Positions 34,796 to 44,028 of a stretch of DNA of 64,000 nt are shown here, one piece after another. The position numbers and the translations under genes are program-made. The notes beneath the pieces are model-generated. The model was not told the DNA's origin and made no database searches. It was given only the letters and a program-made list of their open reading frames with translations. The stretch lies in contig JADJPQ010000003.1 in NCBI GenBank assembly GCA_016713175.1, positions 248,001-312,000 of the forward strand. The letters run 5' to 3'. Positions within the stretch are counted from its first letter, which is position 1. Each line of letters opens with the position of its first letter. The DNA is from Planctomycetota bacterium (GTDB taxonomy: Bacteria; Planctomycetota; UBA1135; UBA2386).

Positions 34796-37108
34796 TCACC
34801 GGATCCGCTGTGCCAGTCCATTGCTGAGCGTCAGCGTATTCCAATCCAGACTCTGGAACCAGACCGCGGTGCCCGTGAACCCGGCCGGAATCGGCAGTGG
34901 CGCGCTGAACCGACCCTGCGGACTCAGACCGCTGGTCGCATGCACGGTGACCGGCAGGCTCAGCAGCAGATTGCCCACCGGCGTCGGCACCGGGCCTGGT
35001 CCGCTCAACGACAGCGCGATCGTCGCCAGCCCGTTCGGCGTGCAACTGCTGCAGTGGATCGTCGCACCGGTGCCGGCCATCAGGCTCGACGTCGTGGTCG
35101 TCGGCGTGAACCGCGGATGCAGCCGGATGTCGTCGATGGCGACGCCGCCGGTCGCGCCGAACGGGTCGGCGCCCTCCTGCGCGAACAGCAGCATGAACAC
35201 ACCGCGGGGACTCACCGGCGTGGCATCCAGGTCGATCGAATTGTGGCTGATCCACCGATCGACCTGGCTCAGGTTCCATGGCCGGTAGACCGGATGCCAG
35301 GTGCTGCCGTTGTCGCTGATCCACACGCCATCGTCGGCATCGGTGATGTCGCCGAAGTTGAAGGCCATGAAGTCGAGCGTGACGCCGCCGAGGCCGGTGC
35401 CATCGAGCTTGACGATCATCGCATTGGCGACGCGCGCTGGCGACGCTCCGGGCCGCAGGCCCAGTTCGAGGTCACTGCCGCCCGAGATCGGGTCGACGCA
35501 GGCGGCGAGCTGGCCGATGTTGCACCACGCATCGGCATGCGCCACGCGCGTCGCGGCGTCGAGGCGATTGAGCCGCATCCAGGCCGGCTCGACGCCGCCA
35601 AGACCATCGAAATCGATCACCACGCCGCTGCCGATCGGCAAGGACCCCGCCGGCACCCGCGGCCAATGGCGGTCGACCCGGATCGGCCAGGCGTCACAGG
35701 GGCCCGCGATCGCATTGTTGGCATTGTTGCCGTCATTGATGGCGATGATCACGCCCAGGTACCAGTTGCCCGCCGGCACATCCAGCGGAATGGTCGGTTG
35801 CGTGCCGACGATGTGCACCCAGCTGCGCGGCCCGAAATCCCATTGGAACGTGTGCGTCTGGATGCGCCGGTCCGCGGTCGAGATCAGGTCATTGCTGGAC
35901 AGGTAGACATCGACGGTGTAAGTCGCCGCCGCCGGGTCGACCAGCGAGTTCTGGAACACGGTGTAGTCGAACGACAGCCGGCCGCCTTGATAACCGACCG
36001 CGGGCCCCTTGACCCCGAGCGGCAGGAAATCGGCGGCAGCGGCAGAGTAGGCGCCCGGAATGAACGACTGGACCGCGTAGTCGAACCGTTCCTGGGTCAT
36101 GCGCGTGTGGCCCGCCTCCGTCGGCACCGGAGCGTAGTCACGGTTGGCGTGCACCGCGTAGATGACGCGATTGTTGCCGCTGATCGTGTAGCTGCCGGCG
36201 CCACTGACGCCACCGGTGTCGCAGGTCCAACCGACACCGGCGCGAACCGAGTTCGCGTTCACGGTGTCATAGGAACCCGTGCCGTAGAACAAGCGGTCGG
36301 GGCTGCCGGCATAACAGCACAGCGTCGGCGCCGGCGGGCAGCCAGGGAACCCGGCCATGTTGAAGGTGCTGCCGGTGAACCACGCACTGCTGGTGTCGTA
36401 GCCGATGCCGAACGTGCCGGTCAGCGCGCCGACCGGCCGATCGAGGCGCACGAAGCCCATGTCGTAGTCACGGCTGGCGAGCACGGTCCAACCGTTGAAC
36501 GACGCGAGGCCGACGCCATTGGCGGTCCAATAGGCGTCGGCATCGCCATCCCAGGCCGGCGCGACGACCACGTTCGTCGACCACACGCCGTTCAGCAGGC
36601 CGCCGGTGTGCACACAGTGACCGGCCGTGATCACCGTGCGGGCGTCGATCAGGGTTCCGGAACCGACGAAGTTCTGGCCGTTCTGCTGGAAGAACAGTCG
36701 ACACTGGGCGCCCCACGGGAACGCGGCGGCGGTGCGATCGACCAGATCGGGATTCCATGCTTCCGGCAGCGGCTCGACCAACGGCGAGCGGCCGGGCTGC
36801 CCTGGCAGCATCTCCGCGGCACGCGCGGGCCGGCGCAGCGCCGGAATCGCGCGTTCGACGCCGGTGGCCACGTCGAACTCGATCAGTTCCTGCACGAAGT
36901 CCGGCGGCACCGGCAGGCCTGGCGGAATGGCGTCGGAGACCGGACGCGCCGTCTGCCAACCGGCAGGCAACGCCAGCCGCCAACGAGCGCGTTCACCGGC
37001 CTGCGGGCCGGCCGGGTCAGTGCGATCGACCGCACCGGTGCTGCGGGTCTCCTGGGCGAGGACCGGGAACAGCAACGACAACGCCACGACGACGCGACGA
37101 ACGGTCAT
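34796..37108 (-). CDS. Secreted V8-like serine protease with C-terminal beta domains
   Basis: 770 residues from ATG 37108, preceded by GGAGG on the minus strand. Signal peptide (VVVALSLLFPVLA, cleaved before QE). A trypsin/V8-type protease domain covers about 125-355: TVITAGHCVH (catalytic His), YDMGFVRLDRP (Asp), and a TGGVSGAG box in place of GDSGG, which still supplies the nucleophile Ser as in glutamyl endopeptidases (TTGGxSGSP). Beta-sandwich domains follow (jelly-roll-like LSFDYTVFQ and DITDADDGVWI regions), and the last 90 residues match the module at the end of other secreted proteins here. Probably an extracellular protease; possibly activated from a proform (about 25-120). Confidence 0.8.
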   Translation of the reverse strand: MTVRRVVVALSLLFPVLAQETRSTGAVDRTDPAGPQAGERARWRLALPAGWQTARPVSDAIPPGLPVPPDFVQELIEFDVATGVERAIPALRRPARAAEMLPGQPGRSPLVEPLPEAWNPDLVDRTAAAFPWGAQCRLFFQQNGQNFVGSGTLIDARTVITAGHCVHTGGLLNGVWSTNVVVAPAWDGDADAYWTANGVGLASFNGWTVLASRDYDMGFVRLDRPVGALTGTFGIGYDTSSAWFTGSTFNMAGFPGCPPAPTLCCYAGSPDRLFYGTGSYDTVNANSVRAGVGWTCDTGGVSGAGSYTISGNNRVIYAVHANRDYAPVPTEAGHTRMTQERFDYAVQSFIPGAYSAAAADFLPLGVKGPAVGYQGGRLSFDYTVFQNSLVDPAAATYTVDVYLSSNDLISTADRRIQTHTFQWDFGPRSWVHIVGTQPTIPLDVPAGNWYLGVIIAINDGNNANNAIAGPCDAWPIRVDRHWPRVPAGSLPIGSGVVIDFDGLGGVEPAWMRLNRLDAATRVAHADAWCNIGQLAACVDPISGGSDLELGLRPGASPARVANAMIVKLDGTGLGGVTLDFMAFNFGDITDADDGVWISDNGSTWHPVYRPWNLSQVDRWISHNSIDLDATPVSPRGVFMLLFAQEGADPFGATGGVAIDDIRLHPRFTPTTTTSSLMAGTGATIHCSSCTPNGLATIALSLSGPGPVPTPVGNLLLSLPVTVHATSGLSPQGRFSAPLPIPAGFTGTAVWFQSLDWNTLTLSNGLAQRIR

Positions 37109-37227
37109 GCAGGCCTCCAGCGCAAACGGCGCGAGACGGACGGGGAACCGAGGTCAGTGCGAGCGAAACGGCAACGAGTGTACCAGGAACCAGCGCGCGA
37201 TTGCGGACGCCGTCTGGCCGCCGCGCC

Positions 37228-37695
37228 TCAGGGCGAATCGATTCGCTTGCCCTTGCCCGCTTGCTTGCTGCGAGCGACCGCCGGCGTGGCGGCAGCGCTC
37301 CGGCCGCCGACATTCGCGGCAATCGCCGCCTGGATCAGTGCCCGCAACGCCGGCTCGTCGAGCCGATCACCCTCGCGCAGGTCGATTGCCCGCCGGGTGT
37401 TGCCGTCGAGGCTGGCGTTGAACAACCGCTTCGGATCCGGCAGCGAAGCGCCCTTGGCGAACGTCATCTTGACGACGTCCCGATAGGTCTCGCCGGTGCA
37501 GACGATGCCGTGCAGCGACCAGACCGGCGTGCCGCGCCATTTCCATTCCTCGACGGTTTCCTGGTCGATCGCCAGGATCAGTGCGTGGATGCGGGCCAGG
37601 AGGTTGCCACGCCAATCACCGAGTTCGGCGATCCGCGCGTCGATCTTGGCCGCCGCCGCGCCATCGGTTCCGGACCTGGCCGATCGTTTCAACAC
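37228..37695 (-). CDS. DUF1801 (YdhG-like) protein
   Basis: 155 residues from GTG 37695, overlapping the previous gene's stop by seven bases. It has a DUF1801 core: EEWKWRGTPVWSLHGIVCTG, YRDVVKMTFAKGASLPDP and FNASLDGNTRRAIDLREGD. The Lys/Ala-rich C-terminus could bind nucleic acid. DUF1801 proteins are small cytoplasmic proteins of unknown function, often in pairs. The neighbour upstream carries the same domain. Confidence 0.7.
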   Translation of the reverse strand: MLKRSARSGTDGAAAAKIDARIAELGDWRGNLLARIHALILAIDQETVEEWKWRGTPVWSLHGIVCTGETYRDVVKMTFAKGASLPDPKRLFNASLDGNTRRAIDLREGDRLDEPALRALIQAAIAANVGGRSAAATPAVARSKQAGKGKRIDSP

Positions 37696-38177
37696 TTGCC
37701 CCACCCCGGCAGCACCGCTGCCTGCTGGATCCATGCGGTCATCTGCGCCTCGTCGAAGTCGTGTTCGTGGACATCGAGCCAGCGCGCGTGCTTGTCCTTG
37801 CCGCCGGGCGGCACCGGCTGCAGCATCGTTCCCATGAAGAACATGATCTTGACGTAGCGCGTGAACACGTGCAGGCCAAGGAACCAGCCCTGGCCCGCGA
37901 TGCCATAGAACGGCGAGTTCCACCGGACGCCCTTCACGACGTGCGGCACCAGCCGGGTGATCAGCGCATCGAGGCGGCGGCCGAACTCGCTCTTCCAACC
38001 GGGCATCGCGGCAATGTAGGCCTGCACCGGCGCGTCGCCGTCGGCCATGGCGATCTGCGGATTGCCGCCGCTGAGCAGCACCGGCTTGCCGCCGTTCTTG
38101 GTCGACGAGACTCTGGTGTCGCGGGGGGAGCGCGCCGCCGGGCGCCTGGTCTTGGCGCCGGAACGAGGCCTGGTCAT
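37689..38177 (-). CDS. DUF1801 (YdhG-like) protein
   Basis: 162 residues from ATG 38177. The core shows AYIAAMPGWKSEFGRRLDALI, VKGVRWNSPFYGIAGQGWF and FTRYVKIMFFMGTMLQPV, the pattern of the DUF1801 family. The N-terminal 35 residues are basic and disordered. It heads a two-gene unit with another DUF1801 gene and diverges from the heme-oxidase operon at 38558; the start has AAGGAT upstream. Function unknown. Confidence 0.75.
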   Translation of the reverse strand: MTRPRSGAKTRRPAARSPRDTRVSSTKNGGKPVLLSGGNPQIAMADGDAPVQAYIAAMPGWKSEFGRRLDALITRLVPHVVKGVRWNSPFYGIAGQGWFLGLHVFTRYVKIMFFMGTMLQPVPPGGKDKHARWLDVHEHDFDEAQMTAWIQQAAVLPGWGKC

Positions 38178-38557
38178 GACGGATCCTTGTTGTTGGCCGC
38201 GCACGAGAAGCCACCGGCGAGCTGCCCGATGCGCAGCTGCATGGCAAGCCCAGGCGGCGTGGACTCGGGCCAACCACGAGAAGCCAACCATGTCAGGACA
38301 CCGGTTCGATCAGCCCAGTTCGCGGCGTGTGAACGGGGACCAGGGTACACAGGAACGGCCGAGACCACCACATCTCCACGGGGCTCGGGCCCCGGCAGGC
38401 TCAGGGCTCGCCCGATGCGGTCAGCGCGCGACCAGCCACCAGCGCTGGCCGGTCCCGCCGTTGTCCGTTGCGCGCCAATGTCGCACCCGGCATGCTGCTG
38501 CGTTCTTGGGTTGTGTGGCCTTCGTTGGTGCGCTCGCGGGCGCATGGGAGTCACTGC
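38178..38557. other. 380-base divergent intergenic region
   Basis: This gap separates the DUF1801 pair (minus) from the heme-oxidase operon (plus). Apart from GGGAG just before the ATG at 38558 and a GC-rich stretch near 38375-38415, I see no ORF, repeat or convincing -35/-10 pair. It must hold both promoters and is the longest gene-free gap after the one at 1440-1828. Confidence 0.5.
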
Positions 38558-40729
38558 ATGAACAGGTCCGTCGCGGCGTTGATCGTGTTGGTCGCCCTGG
38601 GTGCGATTCTGTGGTGGGCCGTCACCGGCGACGATGCCCTGGCCGACAACGGGGGCGGTCGAAGTCCAACGGATTTTCCCGAGCTGGCGGTCGACGTCTT
38701 CGCCGAGATGGATCGGCCCAAGGCCGATCAGCCGCTCCCGTTGAGCGCCGACGAGATCAAGGGACGCAACACCTGGAACCTGTGGTGCGGCGGCAACGAA
38801 CAGTTCTGGGATCGCATGACACGCGACAGCTACGGCCTCGTCGACCTGCTGCGCACCCTGGACTCACGGCGCCGGCCATCGCGGTTCAAGGACATCGGGC
38901 TGATCAACCAGCCGGGCTACCAGCGAGCCAGCCAGCCGGATCAGTACGGCCTGTGGCTCGATCAACCGATCGCCGGTCAGGCCGAACCGGCCGGAATCGA
39001 TCCGGCCGTGTATGGGCGAGCGAGCGGAGTGCTCGGCTTCCGGTTGTTCGACAACCCGGAGTTCAGTGCCGCGAAGAAAGCCTATTGGGAGCAGAAGAAG
39101 GGCAGCTACTACGACGACGACACGGTCGCCGCCGATCCGGAGCTGGTCCGGCCCTACCGCGTCGGCGTGTCGTGCGGCGCCTGCCACATCGCCTTCAACC
39201 CGGTCAACCCGCCGACCGACCCCGAGGCACCGGCGTGGGCCAACCTCGCCTCGGCGATCGGCAACCAATACCTGAGCGAGGGTCGCGCGTTCGCCGGGAT
39301 GGTCGCCCGCACCGGGTTCCTCAACCAGATGATCGCGACGCAGCCACGCGGCACGTCGGACACGTCGCGCATCGCGACCGATCACATCAACAACCCGAAC
39401 ATGATCAATCCGATCTTCGCGCTCGGCGCCCGCCTGCAGCTGGCCCACGCGCACGAAGAGGAACTGGCCGGCGAGTCGATGCTGCTGCCGGGCGCGCAGT
39501 CCAAGATGGGCGTGCCGCGGATCCTCAAGGACGGCGCCGATTCGGTCGGGGTCGGGGGCGCCACCTTGCGCGTGTATGTCAACATCGGCATGTATTCGCA
39601 GCACTGGCTGAAGCAGCACAACGCGCTGATCGGCCTGCGCGGCCAGGAGCCGTTCAGCATCAAGGCCGCCAACGCCAACTCGGTCTACTGGAACGCGACC
39701 GCCCAGAAGCTGGACAACATCGTCCGCTTCTTCCAGAAGCTGCAGCCGTTCAAGCTGGCCGACGCGCCGGGCGGAGCCGCGTACCAGACGCAAGACCCGG
39801 CCGTGCTCGCGCGCGGACGCACCGTGTTCGCCGAGAACTGCGCTTCCTGCCACTCCAGCAAGCGGCCGCCGAACGGCCTGGATCAGGCCGAGGAGCAGGC
39901 CTGGTTCCGGGCGGAGGTCGCCAAGCCCGAGTTCTTCGTCGACAACCTGTTCTCCGACGAGAGGCCGCATTCGGTGGCCGCCATCGGCACCAACGCCAGC
40001 CGCGCGGCGGCGACCAACGCCACCAAGGGCCACATCTGGGCCAACTTCTCCTCGGCGACCTACAAGCAGCGCGAGAGCGTGGGCACGATCTCGGTGTTCA
40101 ACCCGTACACCAACGCCCAGGAACCGTTCACGCTGCCGGCGGGCGGACCGGGCTACTACCGGACGCCATCGCTGGTGGCGCTGTGGTCGTCGGCGCCGTT
40201 CCTGCACAACAACGCGCTGGGGCTCTACAACGGCGACCCGTCGGTCGCCGGCCGCATGGCCGCCTTCACCGATGCCTGCGAGAAACTGCTGTGGCCCGGC
40301 AAGCGCGCGGGTCGCGACTCGATCTGGCGCACCCAGGAGGACTGCGAGCTCACGCTCAACTCGGCGAGCATCCCGACGATCCTGCGCAAGGCGCTCGAGT
40401 TGGCCGGGCAGATCGACAACGACGGCTACCTGCGCATCGGCCGCGTGCCCAAGGGCACCCCGATCAACATGCTGGCCAACATCGACCCGGAGGCCGACGT
40501 CAAGGATCTGGTGGCGCTGTGCATCGCGATCAAGACCACGTTGGCGGGCATCAAGCTCGACGGACTGACCGGCGACGCCGCGCAGGAACGCCTGCGCGCC
40601 CAACTGGGGCCGAAGCTGTGGAAGGTCAACAAGTGCCCGGACCTGATCGAGGATCGCGGCCACGAGTACGGCAAGGACCTCAGCGACGACGACAAACGCG
40701 CGCTGATCCAAGTGCTCGCGACCCTCTGA
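38558..40729 (+). CDS. RoxA-like di-heme c-type cytochrome (oxygenase/peroxidase family)
   Basis: 723 residues from ATG 38558 with GGGAG upstream. An N-terminal membrane helix or signal (about 5-22) exports it. Two heme c sites: CGACH at 206-210 and CASCH at 428-432. Their spacing and the size fit the RoxA/RoxB/LatA-related group of large di-heme cytochromes (Xanthomonas RoxA is about 680 residues, with CxxCH sites about 200 apart), which sits in the MauG/cytochrome c peroxidase superfamily. RoxA cleaves polyisoprene rubber with O2; that this protein does the same is unproven. It heads a same-strand operon with a DyP peroxidase and a catalase-like protein. Confidence 0.75.
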   Translation: MNRSVAALIVLVALGAILWWAVTGDDALADNGGGRSPTDFPELAVDVFAEMDRPKADQPLPLSADEIKGRNTWNLWCGGNEQFWDRMTRDSYGLVDLLRTLDSRRRPSRFKDIGLINQPGYQRASQPDQYGLWLDQPIAGQAEPAGIDPAVYGRASGVLGFRLFDNPEFSAAKKAYWEQKKGSYYDDDTVAADPELVRPYRVGVSCGACHIAFNPVNPPTDPEAPAWANLASAIGNQYLSEGRAFAGMVARTGFLNQMIATQPRGTSDTSRIATDHINNPNMINPIFALGARLQLAHAHEEELAGESMLLPGAQSKMGVPRILKDGADSVGVGGATLRVYVNIGMYSQHWLKQHNALIGLRGQEPFSIKAANANSVYWNATAQKLDNIVRFFQKLQPFKLADAPGGAAYQTQDPAVLARGRTVFAENCASCHSSKRPPNGLDQAEEQAWFRAEVAKPEFFVDNLFSDERPHSVAAIGTNASRAAATNATKGHIWANFSSATYKQRESVGTISVFNPYTNAQEPFTLPAGGPGYYRTPSLVALWSSAPFLHNNALGLYNGDPSVAGRMAAFTDACEKLLWPGKRAGRDSIWRTQEDCELTLNSASIPTILRKALELAGQIDNDGYLRIGRVPKGTPINMLANIDPEADVKDLVALCIAIKTTLAGIKLDGLTGDAAQERLRAQLGPKLWKVNKCPDLIEDRGHEYGKDLSDDDKRALIQVLATL

Positions 40730-40765
40730 CCGGTGGCGCACACCCGTTTCCCGGAGACGACGACG

Positions 40766-41251
40766 ATGACGACCTCTGAAACGATGGCGACCCCAGAAGG
40801 CCTCCCCACCTCCCTGGATCAACTCACCGGCATGCGCCGGGAACAACTCGACGACCTGTTCAAGCGGTTGACCCCGGGGCCGATCCCGGAAGGCGCCTCC
40901 GAGGGCGCCGCCCTGGTCTATTGCACCTGGTTCGCCCGCATCGTGCGTTGGCTGGCCTACAAGTTCGCCTGGCAGGGCAAGGTGTTCACCCGCGCGCCGG
41001 ACGGCCAGAGCGGCACGCTGGTCAACCGGGTCGGACCGACGGGCATCCAAGCCATCCAGGCGCAGGTCTACCCGACCAAGAGCTGGATCGACGACCGCCC
41101 GTGCATCGTCCTCGACTACAGCAAGACGTCGTTCCTGGCGCGCAGGATCCGGGACGAGATCCGGATGATCCGCCCCGGGCTGTGGCTGGGCAAGGTCTGG
41201 TGGGGACGCACGCGCTTGCTCGACTTCGCCCTGCAGTTCCCGGTCCGCTAG
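40766..41251 (+). CDS. Uncharacterised protein of the heme-oxidase operon
   Basis: 161 residues from ATG 40766, with CCGGAGA upstream (an in-frame GTG at 40733 is less likely). No signal peptide and no heme motif. A helix-turn (LDQLTGMRREQLDDLFKRL) opens it, followed by a beta-type core with W-Q-G-K, LVNRVGPTG and CIVLDYSKTSF. The C-terminal half has Trp- and Arg-rich turns (RDEIRMIRPGLWLGKVWWG). No family recognised. Its position between the cytochrome and the next gene (11-base gap) suggests an accessory role in the same pathway. Confidence 0.6.
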   Translation: MTTSETMATPEGLPTSLDQLTGMRREQLDDLFKRLTPGPIPEGASEGAALVYCTWFARIVRWLAYKFAWQGKVFTRAPDGQSGTLVNRVGPTGIQAIQAQVYPTKSWIDDRPCIVLDYSKTSFLARRIRDEIRMIRPGLWLGKVWWGRTRLLDFALQFPVR

Positions 41252-41262
41252 GGACGTTGCCC

Positions 41263-42561
41263 ATGCAGCCGCAAGGCAACTTCACGATCGTCGCGCGGAT
41301 CCGCGCCGGCGCGACCGACGCCTTGCGGCAGTTGTTGGCGTCGATGAACGTTCGGCCGGGGGTCGTCGACCCCGCCAACGCGATCGTGCCGTTCACCCGC
41401 TTCCCGGAACTGCACTTCGCACGCCTGGTGATCCTGGTCGATCGCACCGCCGACGATCTGCGTGCGCACGGCCGCCAACCACCGGCGGATCCGGACCTGC
41501 TGGCATTCCTCGGCGATTGCGATCGTTCCGGCGCGCAACTGCTCGACCGGCTCGCCGTCGAAGCGGCTCCTGGCCTTCGGCGGCTGTTCGCATTCTGCGA
41601 GGGTTTCGACGCTGATACCGATCTGCGCGCGTGGATGCAGGCGCGCTCGCTGCGCCCGGCCGCCGCCTACGTGCACTACCAGGGGCGGACCGTGGTGCAG
41701 GCGGCGCAGGAGGCGAAGCTGCGCCGGTTCCTCGAGGATTGGCTGGACGCCAACGGCGGGCGCAGCCGGTCGACCACGGAACTCCACGCGGCCATGCAGG
41801 AAGCGGTGGCCGGCGCCGTCGCGGCCGGAAGACTCGAACTGGCTCCGCTCACCCCGATGCCCTGGTCCTGGCGACTCGGCCAGACCGTTCACTTCGTCGG
41901 CGGCCTGCTCGTCGCGCTGCTGTCGCTGCCGGTCCTGCTGCTGATCGCACCGCTGTTCCTGCTGTTCCTGCGACACCGCGAGAAGACCGATCCGGTCGTC
42001 GACCTGCCCGCGGCCACCGACCACGTGGCCGCCCTGCAGACGATCGAGGATCATGCCTGCACGAATCAGTTCACCGCCTTGGGCACGGTGAAGCCGGGCT
42101 GGTTCCGTGGCCTGGTGCTGCGCGCGTCGCTGCTGGCGGTCGGCTTCGCGGCGCGGCACGTCTATGGTCGTGGGCGCCTGGCCAGGGTCAGCACCATCCA
42201 CTTCGCCCGCTGGGTGTACCTCGACGGCGGCCGGCGGTTGTTCTTTGCCAGCAACTACGATGCAAGCCTGGACAGCTACATGGAGGACTTCATCAACAAG
42301 GTCGGTTTCGGCCTCAACCTCGTGTTCAGCAACGGCATCGGCTACCCGCGCACCCGATTCCTCGTGCTCGACGGCGCCCTGCACGAACAGCAGTTCAAGC
42401 GCTTCATCCGCCGCCACCAACTGCCGACCGAGGTCTACTACAACGCGCACGTCGGCCGCACGGCCGTGGGCATGGACGTCGCCACCGCGATCCGGCGCGG
42501 CCTGGAAGTGCGGCGGCCGTCCCCCGCCAGGGCCGCGGCCTGGCTGGCGCTGTTCCACTGA
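41263..42561 (+). CDS. Uncharacterised membrane protein with duplicated HFAR motif, heme-oxidase operon
   Basis: 432 residues from ATG 41263; AGGGA precedes it. One long hydrophobic segment at about 207-237 splits the protein in two. Both halves carry a similar strand: HFARLVILVDR near residue 51 and HFARWVYLDGG near 313, the second followed by LFFASNYDASLDSYMEDFI. This looks like a duplicated ferredoxin-like (alpha+beta barrel) half, which I infer from pattern only. No heme or metal motif is evident. It may bind a lipid-like substrate or dock the peroxidases at the membrane. It is separated from neighbours by 11 and 15 bases. Confidence 0.65.
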   Translation: MQPQGNFTIVARIRAGATDALRQLLASMNVRPGVVDPANAIVPFTRFPELHFARLVILVDRTADDLRAHGRQPPADPDLLAFLGDCDRSGAQLLDRLAVEAAPGLRRLFAFCEGFDADTDLRAWMQARSLRPAAAYVHYQGRTVVQAAQEAKLRRFLEDWLDANGGRSRSTTELHAAMQEAVAGAVAAGRLELAPLTPMPWSWRLGQTVHFVGGLLVALLSLPVLLLIAPLFLLFLRHREKTDPVVDLPAATDHVAALQTIEDHACTNQFTALGTVKPGWFRGLVLRASLLAVGFAARHVYGRGRLARVSTIHFARWVYLDGGRRLFFASNYDASLDSYMEDFINKVGFGLNLVFSNGIGYPRTRFLVLDGALHEQQFKRFIRRHQLPTEVYYNAHVGRTAVGMDVATAIRRGLEVRRPSPARAAAWLALFH

Positions 42562-42576
42562 CGCGAGGACCCGAGC

Positions 42577-44028
42577 ATGACGCGACCCGAACAACACGAT
42601 GTGCAAGCGCTGGTCGGTCACGGGTTCTCGCGACTGAAAGCCGCGACTTATCTGCTGCTGCGCATCGCCGACGCCGACCCGGCGCAACGCTGGCTCGCCA
42701 CGCTGCCGCTCACCACCGTTGCCGAGGCGGATGCCCGCCGCGGTCTGCAGCTGGCGCTGACGGCATCCGGCCTGCGCGCGTTGGGTGTCGGCGACCAGCT
42801 GCTGCAGGGGTTCGCCGCCGAGTTCCTGGCGGGCATGGCGGATCCGGGCCGCTCGCGCCGATTGGGCGATGTCGACGGCAACGCCCCGCAGGGTTGGTCG
42901 TGGGGCGGCAACCCGGATGACGAACCACACGTGCTGTTGGCGCTGTTCGCAAGGCCCGGCGACCTCGACGACTGGCAGCGCGAGCTGACGACCACGGCGA
43001 CGCAACGCGGGCTGCAGGTACTGACCACACTCGCCAGCGCCGAACTGGACGACCGCGAACCGTTCGGTTTCGTCGACGGCATCAGCCAGCCGGAACTCGA
43101 CTGGGATGGCACGGTACGACGCACCGGCGAACTCGATCCGGCCTACCACCAGCGCATCGCCCTCGGGGAGTTCCTGCTCGGCTACCCCAACGAATACGGC
43201 CAGTACACCGACCGGCCGCTGGTCGAGGATCCGGGTGCCGACCTGCCAGACACCATCGACCCCGACCACGCCGGCGCCAAGGACCTCGGCCGCAACGGCA
43301 CCTACCTGGTGTTCCGGCATCTGGCGCAGGACGTCCGCGGCTTCTGGCGCTTCCTGGACCGCGTCGCCGACGGCGACGCCGCGCGCCGACAACACCTGGC
43401 CGAACTGATGGTCGGTCGACGCCTCGACGGTCGGCCGTTGGCCGGCCTGCCCGACGACTTCACCTTTGCCGGCGATCCGGACGGTCGACTGGCGCCGCTC
43501 GGTTCGCACATCCGCCGGGCCAATCCGCGCAACGGCGACCTGCCGCCGGGCAACGACGGCTGGTTGCGGCGCTTGCTCGCCACGTTCGGCTTCGGTCACC
43601 GGCAGATCCGCGGCGACCTGGTCGCCGCGAGCCGATTCCATCGCATCCTGCGCCGCGGTCGCGACTACGGACCGCAGCTGTCGCTGCCGGACGCCTTGGC
43701 GCCGGCCTCCGCTGCCGAGCCCGAACGTGGGCTGTACTTCATCGGCCTGAACGCGTCCCTGGCGCGCCAGTTCGAGTTCGTCCAGGGTGCGTGGCTCGCC
43801 AGCGGCCGCTTCGACGGGCGCGAGCACGAAAGCGACCCGCTGGTCGGCACGCGCGACCGCGGCGATGCACTGACGGCCGGCGCCGAGTTCCGCTTCGTCG
43901 ATGGCGGGACGCGGCCGCAACGGCTGCGCGACCTGCCGCGATTCGTGCAGGTCCGCGGCGGCGCCTACTTCTTCCTGCCGGGGATCCGCGCCGCCCGCCA
44001 CCTGCTGCGCGCGAGGGCCCAGCGATGA
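42577..44028 (+). CDS. DyP-type heme peroxidase
   Basis: 483 residues from ATG 42577 with GAGGA upstream. The GxxDG motif is at 164-168 (FGFVDGISQP), His311 in SHIRRANPR is the likely proximal heme ligand, and FIGLNASLARQFEFVQ near 388-403 is the conserved DyP C-terminal segment. No signal peptide or twin-arginine motif, so the enzyme is predicted cytoplasmic or exported only with a partner. DyPs oxidise dyes, lignin models and other organics with H2O2. The stop overlaps the start of the catalase-like gene (ATGA), so the two are made together. Confidence 0.93.
   Translation: MTRPEQHDVQALVGHGFSRLKAATYLLLRIADADPAQRWLATLPLTTVAEADARRGLQLALTASGLRALGVGDQLLQGFAAEFLAGMADPGRSRRLGDVDGNAPQGWSWGGNPDDEPHVLLALFARPGDLDDWQRELTTTATQRGLQVLTTLASAELDDREPFGFVDGISQPELDWDGTVRRTGELDPAYHQRIALGEFLLGYPNEYGQYTDRPLVEDPGADLPDTIDPDHAGAKDLGRNGTYLVFRHLAQDVRGFWRFLDRVADGDAARRQHLAELMVGRRLDGRPLAGLPDDFTFAGDPDGRLAPLGSHIRRANPRNGDLPPGNDGWLRRLLATFGFGHRQIRGDLVAASRFHRILRRGRDYGPQLSLPDALAPASAAEPERGLYFIGLNASLARQFEFVQGAWLASGRFDGREHESDPLVGTRDRGDALTAGAEFRFVDGGTRPQRLRDLPRFVQVRGGAYFFLPGIRAARHLLRARAQR

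Noticed and set aside
37228..38177. One fused protein with two DUF1801 domains
   Set aside because: The first domain ends at a clean stop and the second starts at a GTG seven bases back; this is a normal coupled pair, with no sign of a frameshift.
41248..44001. A 917-codon open frame on the minus strand across the DyP gene
   Set aside because: The plus strand has DyP motifs and correct ribosome sites; the minus frame has no motif.
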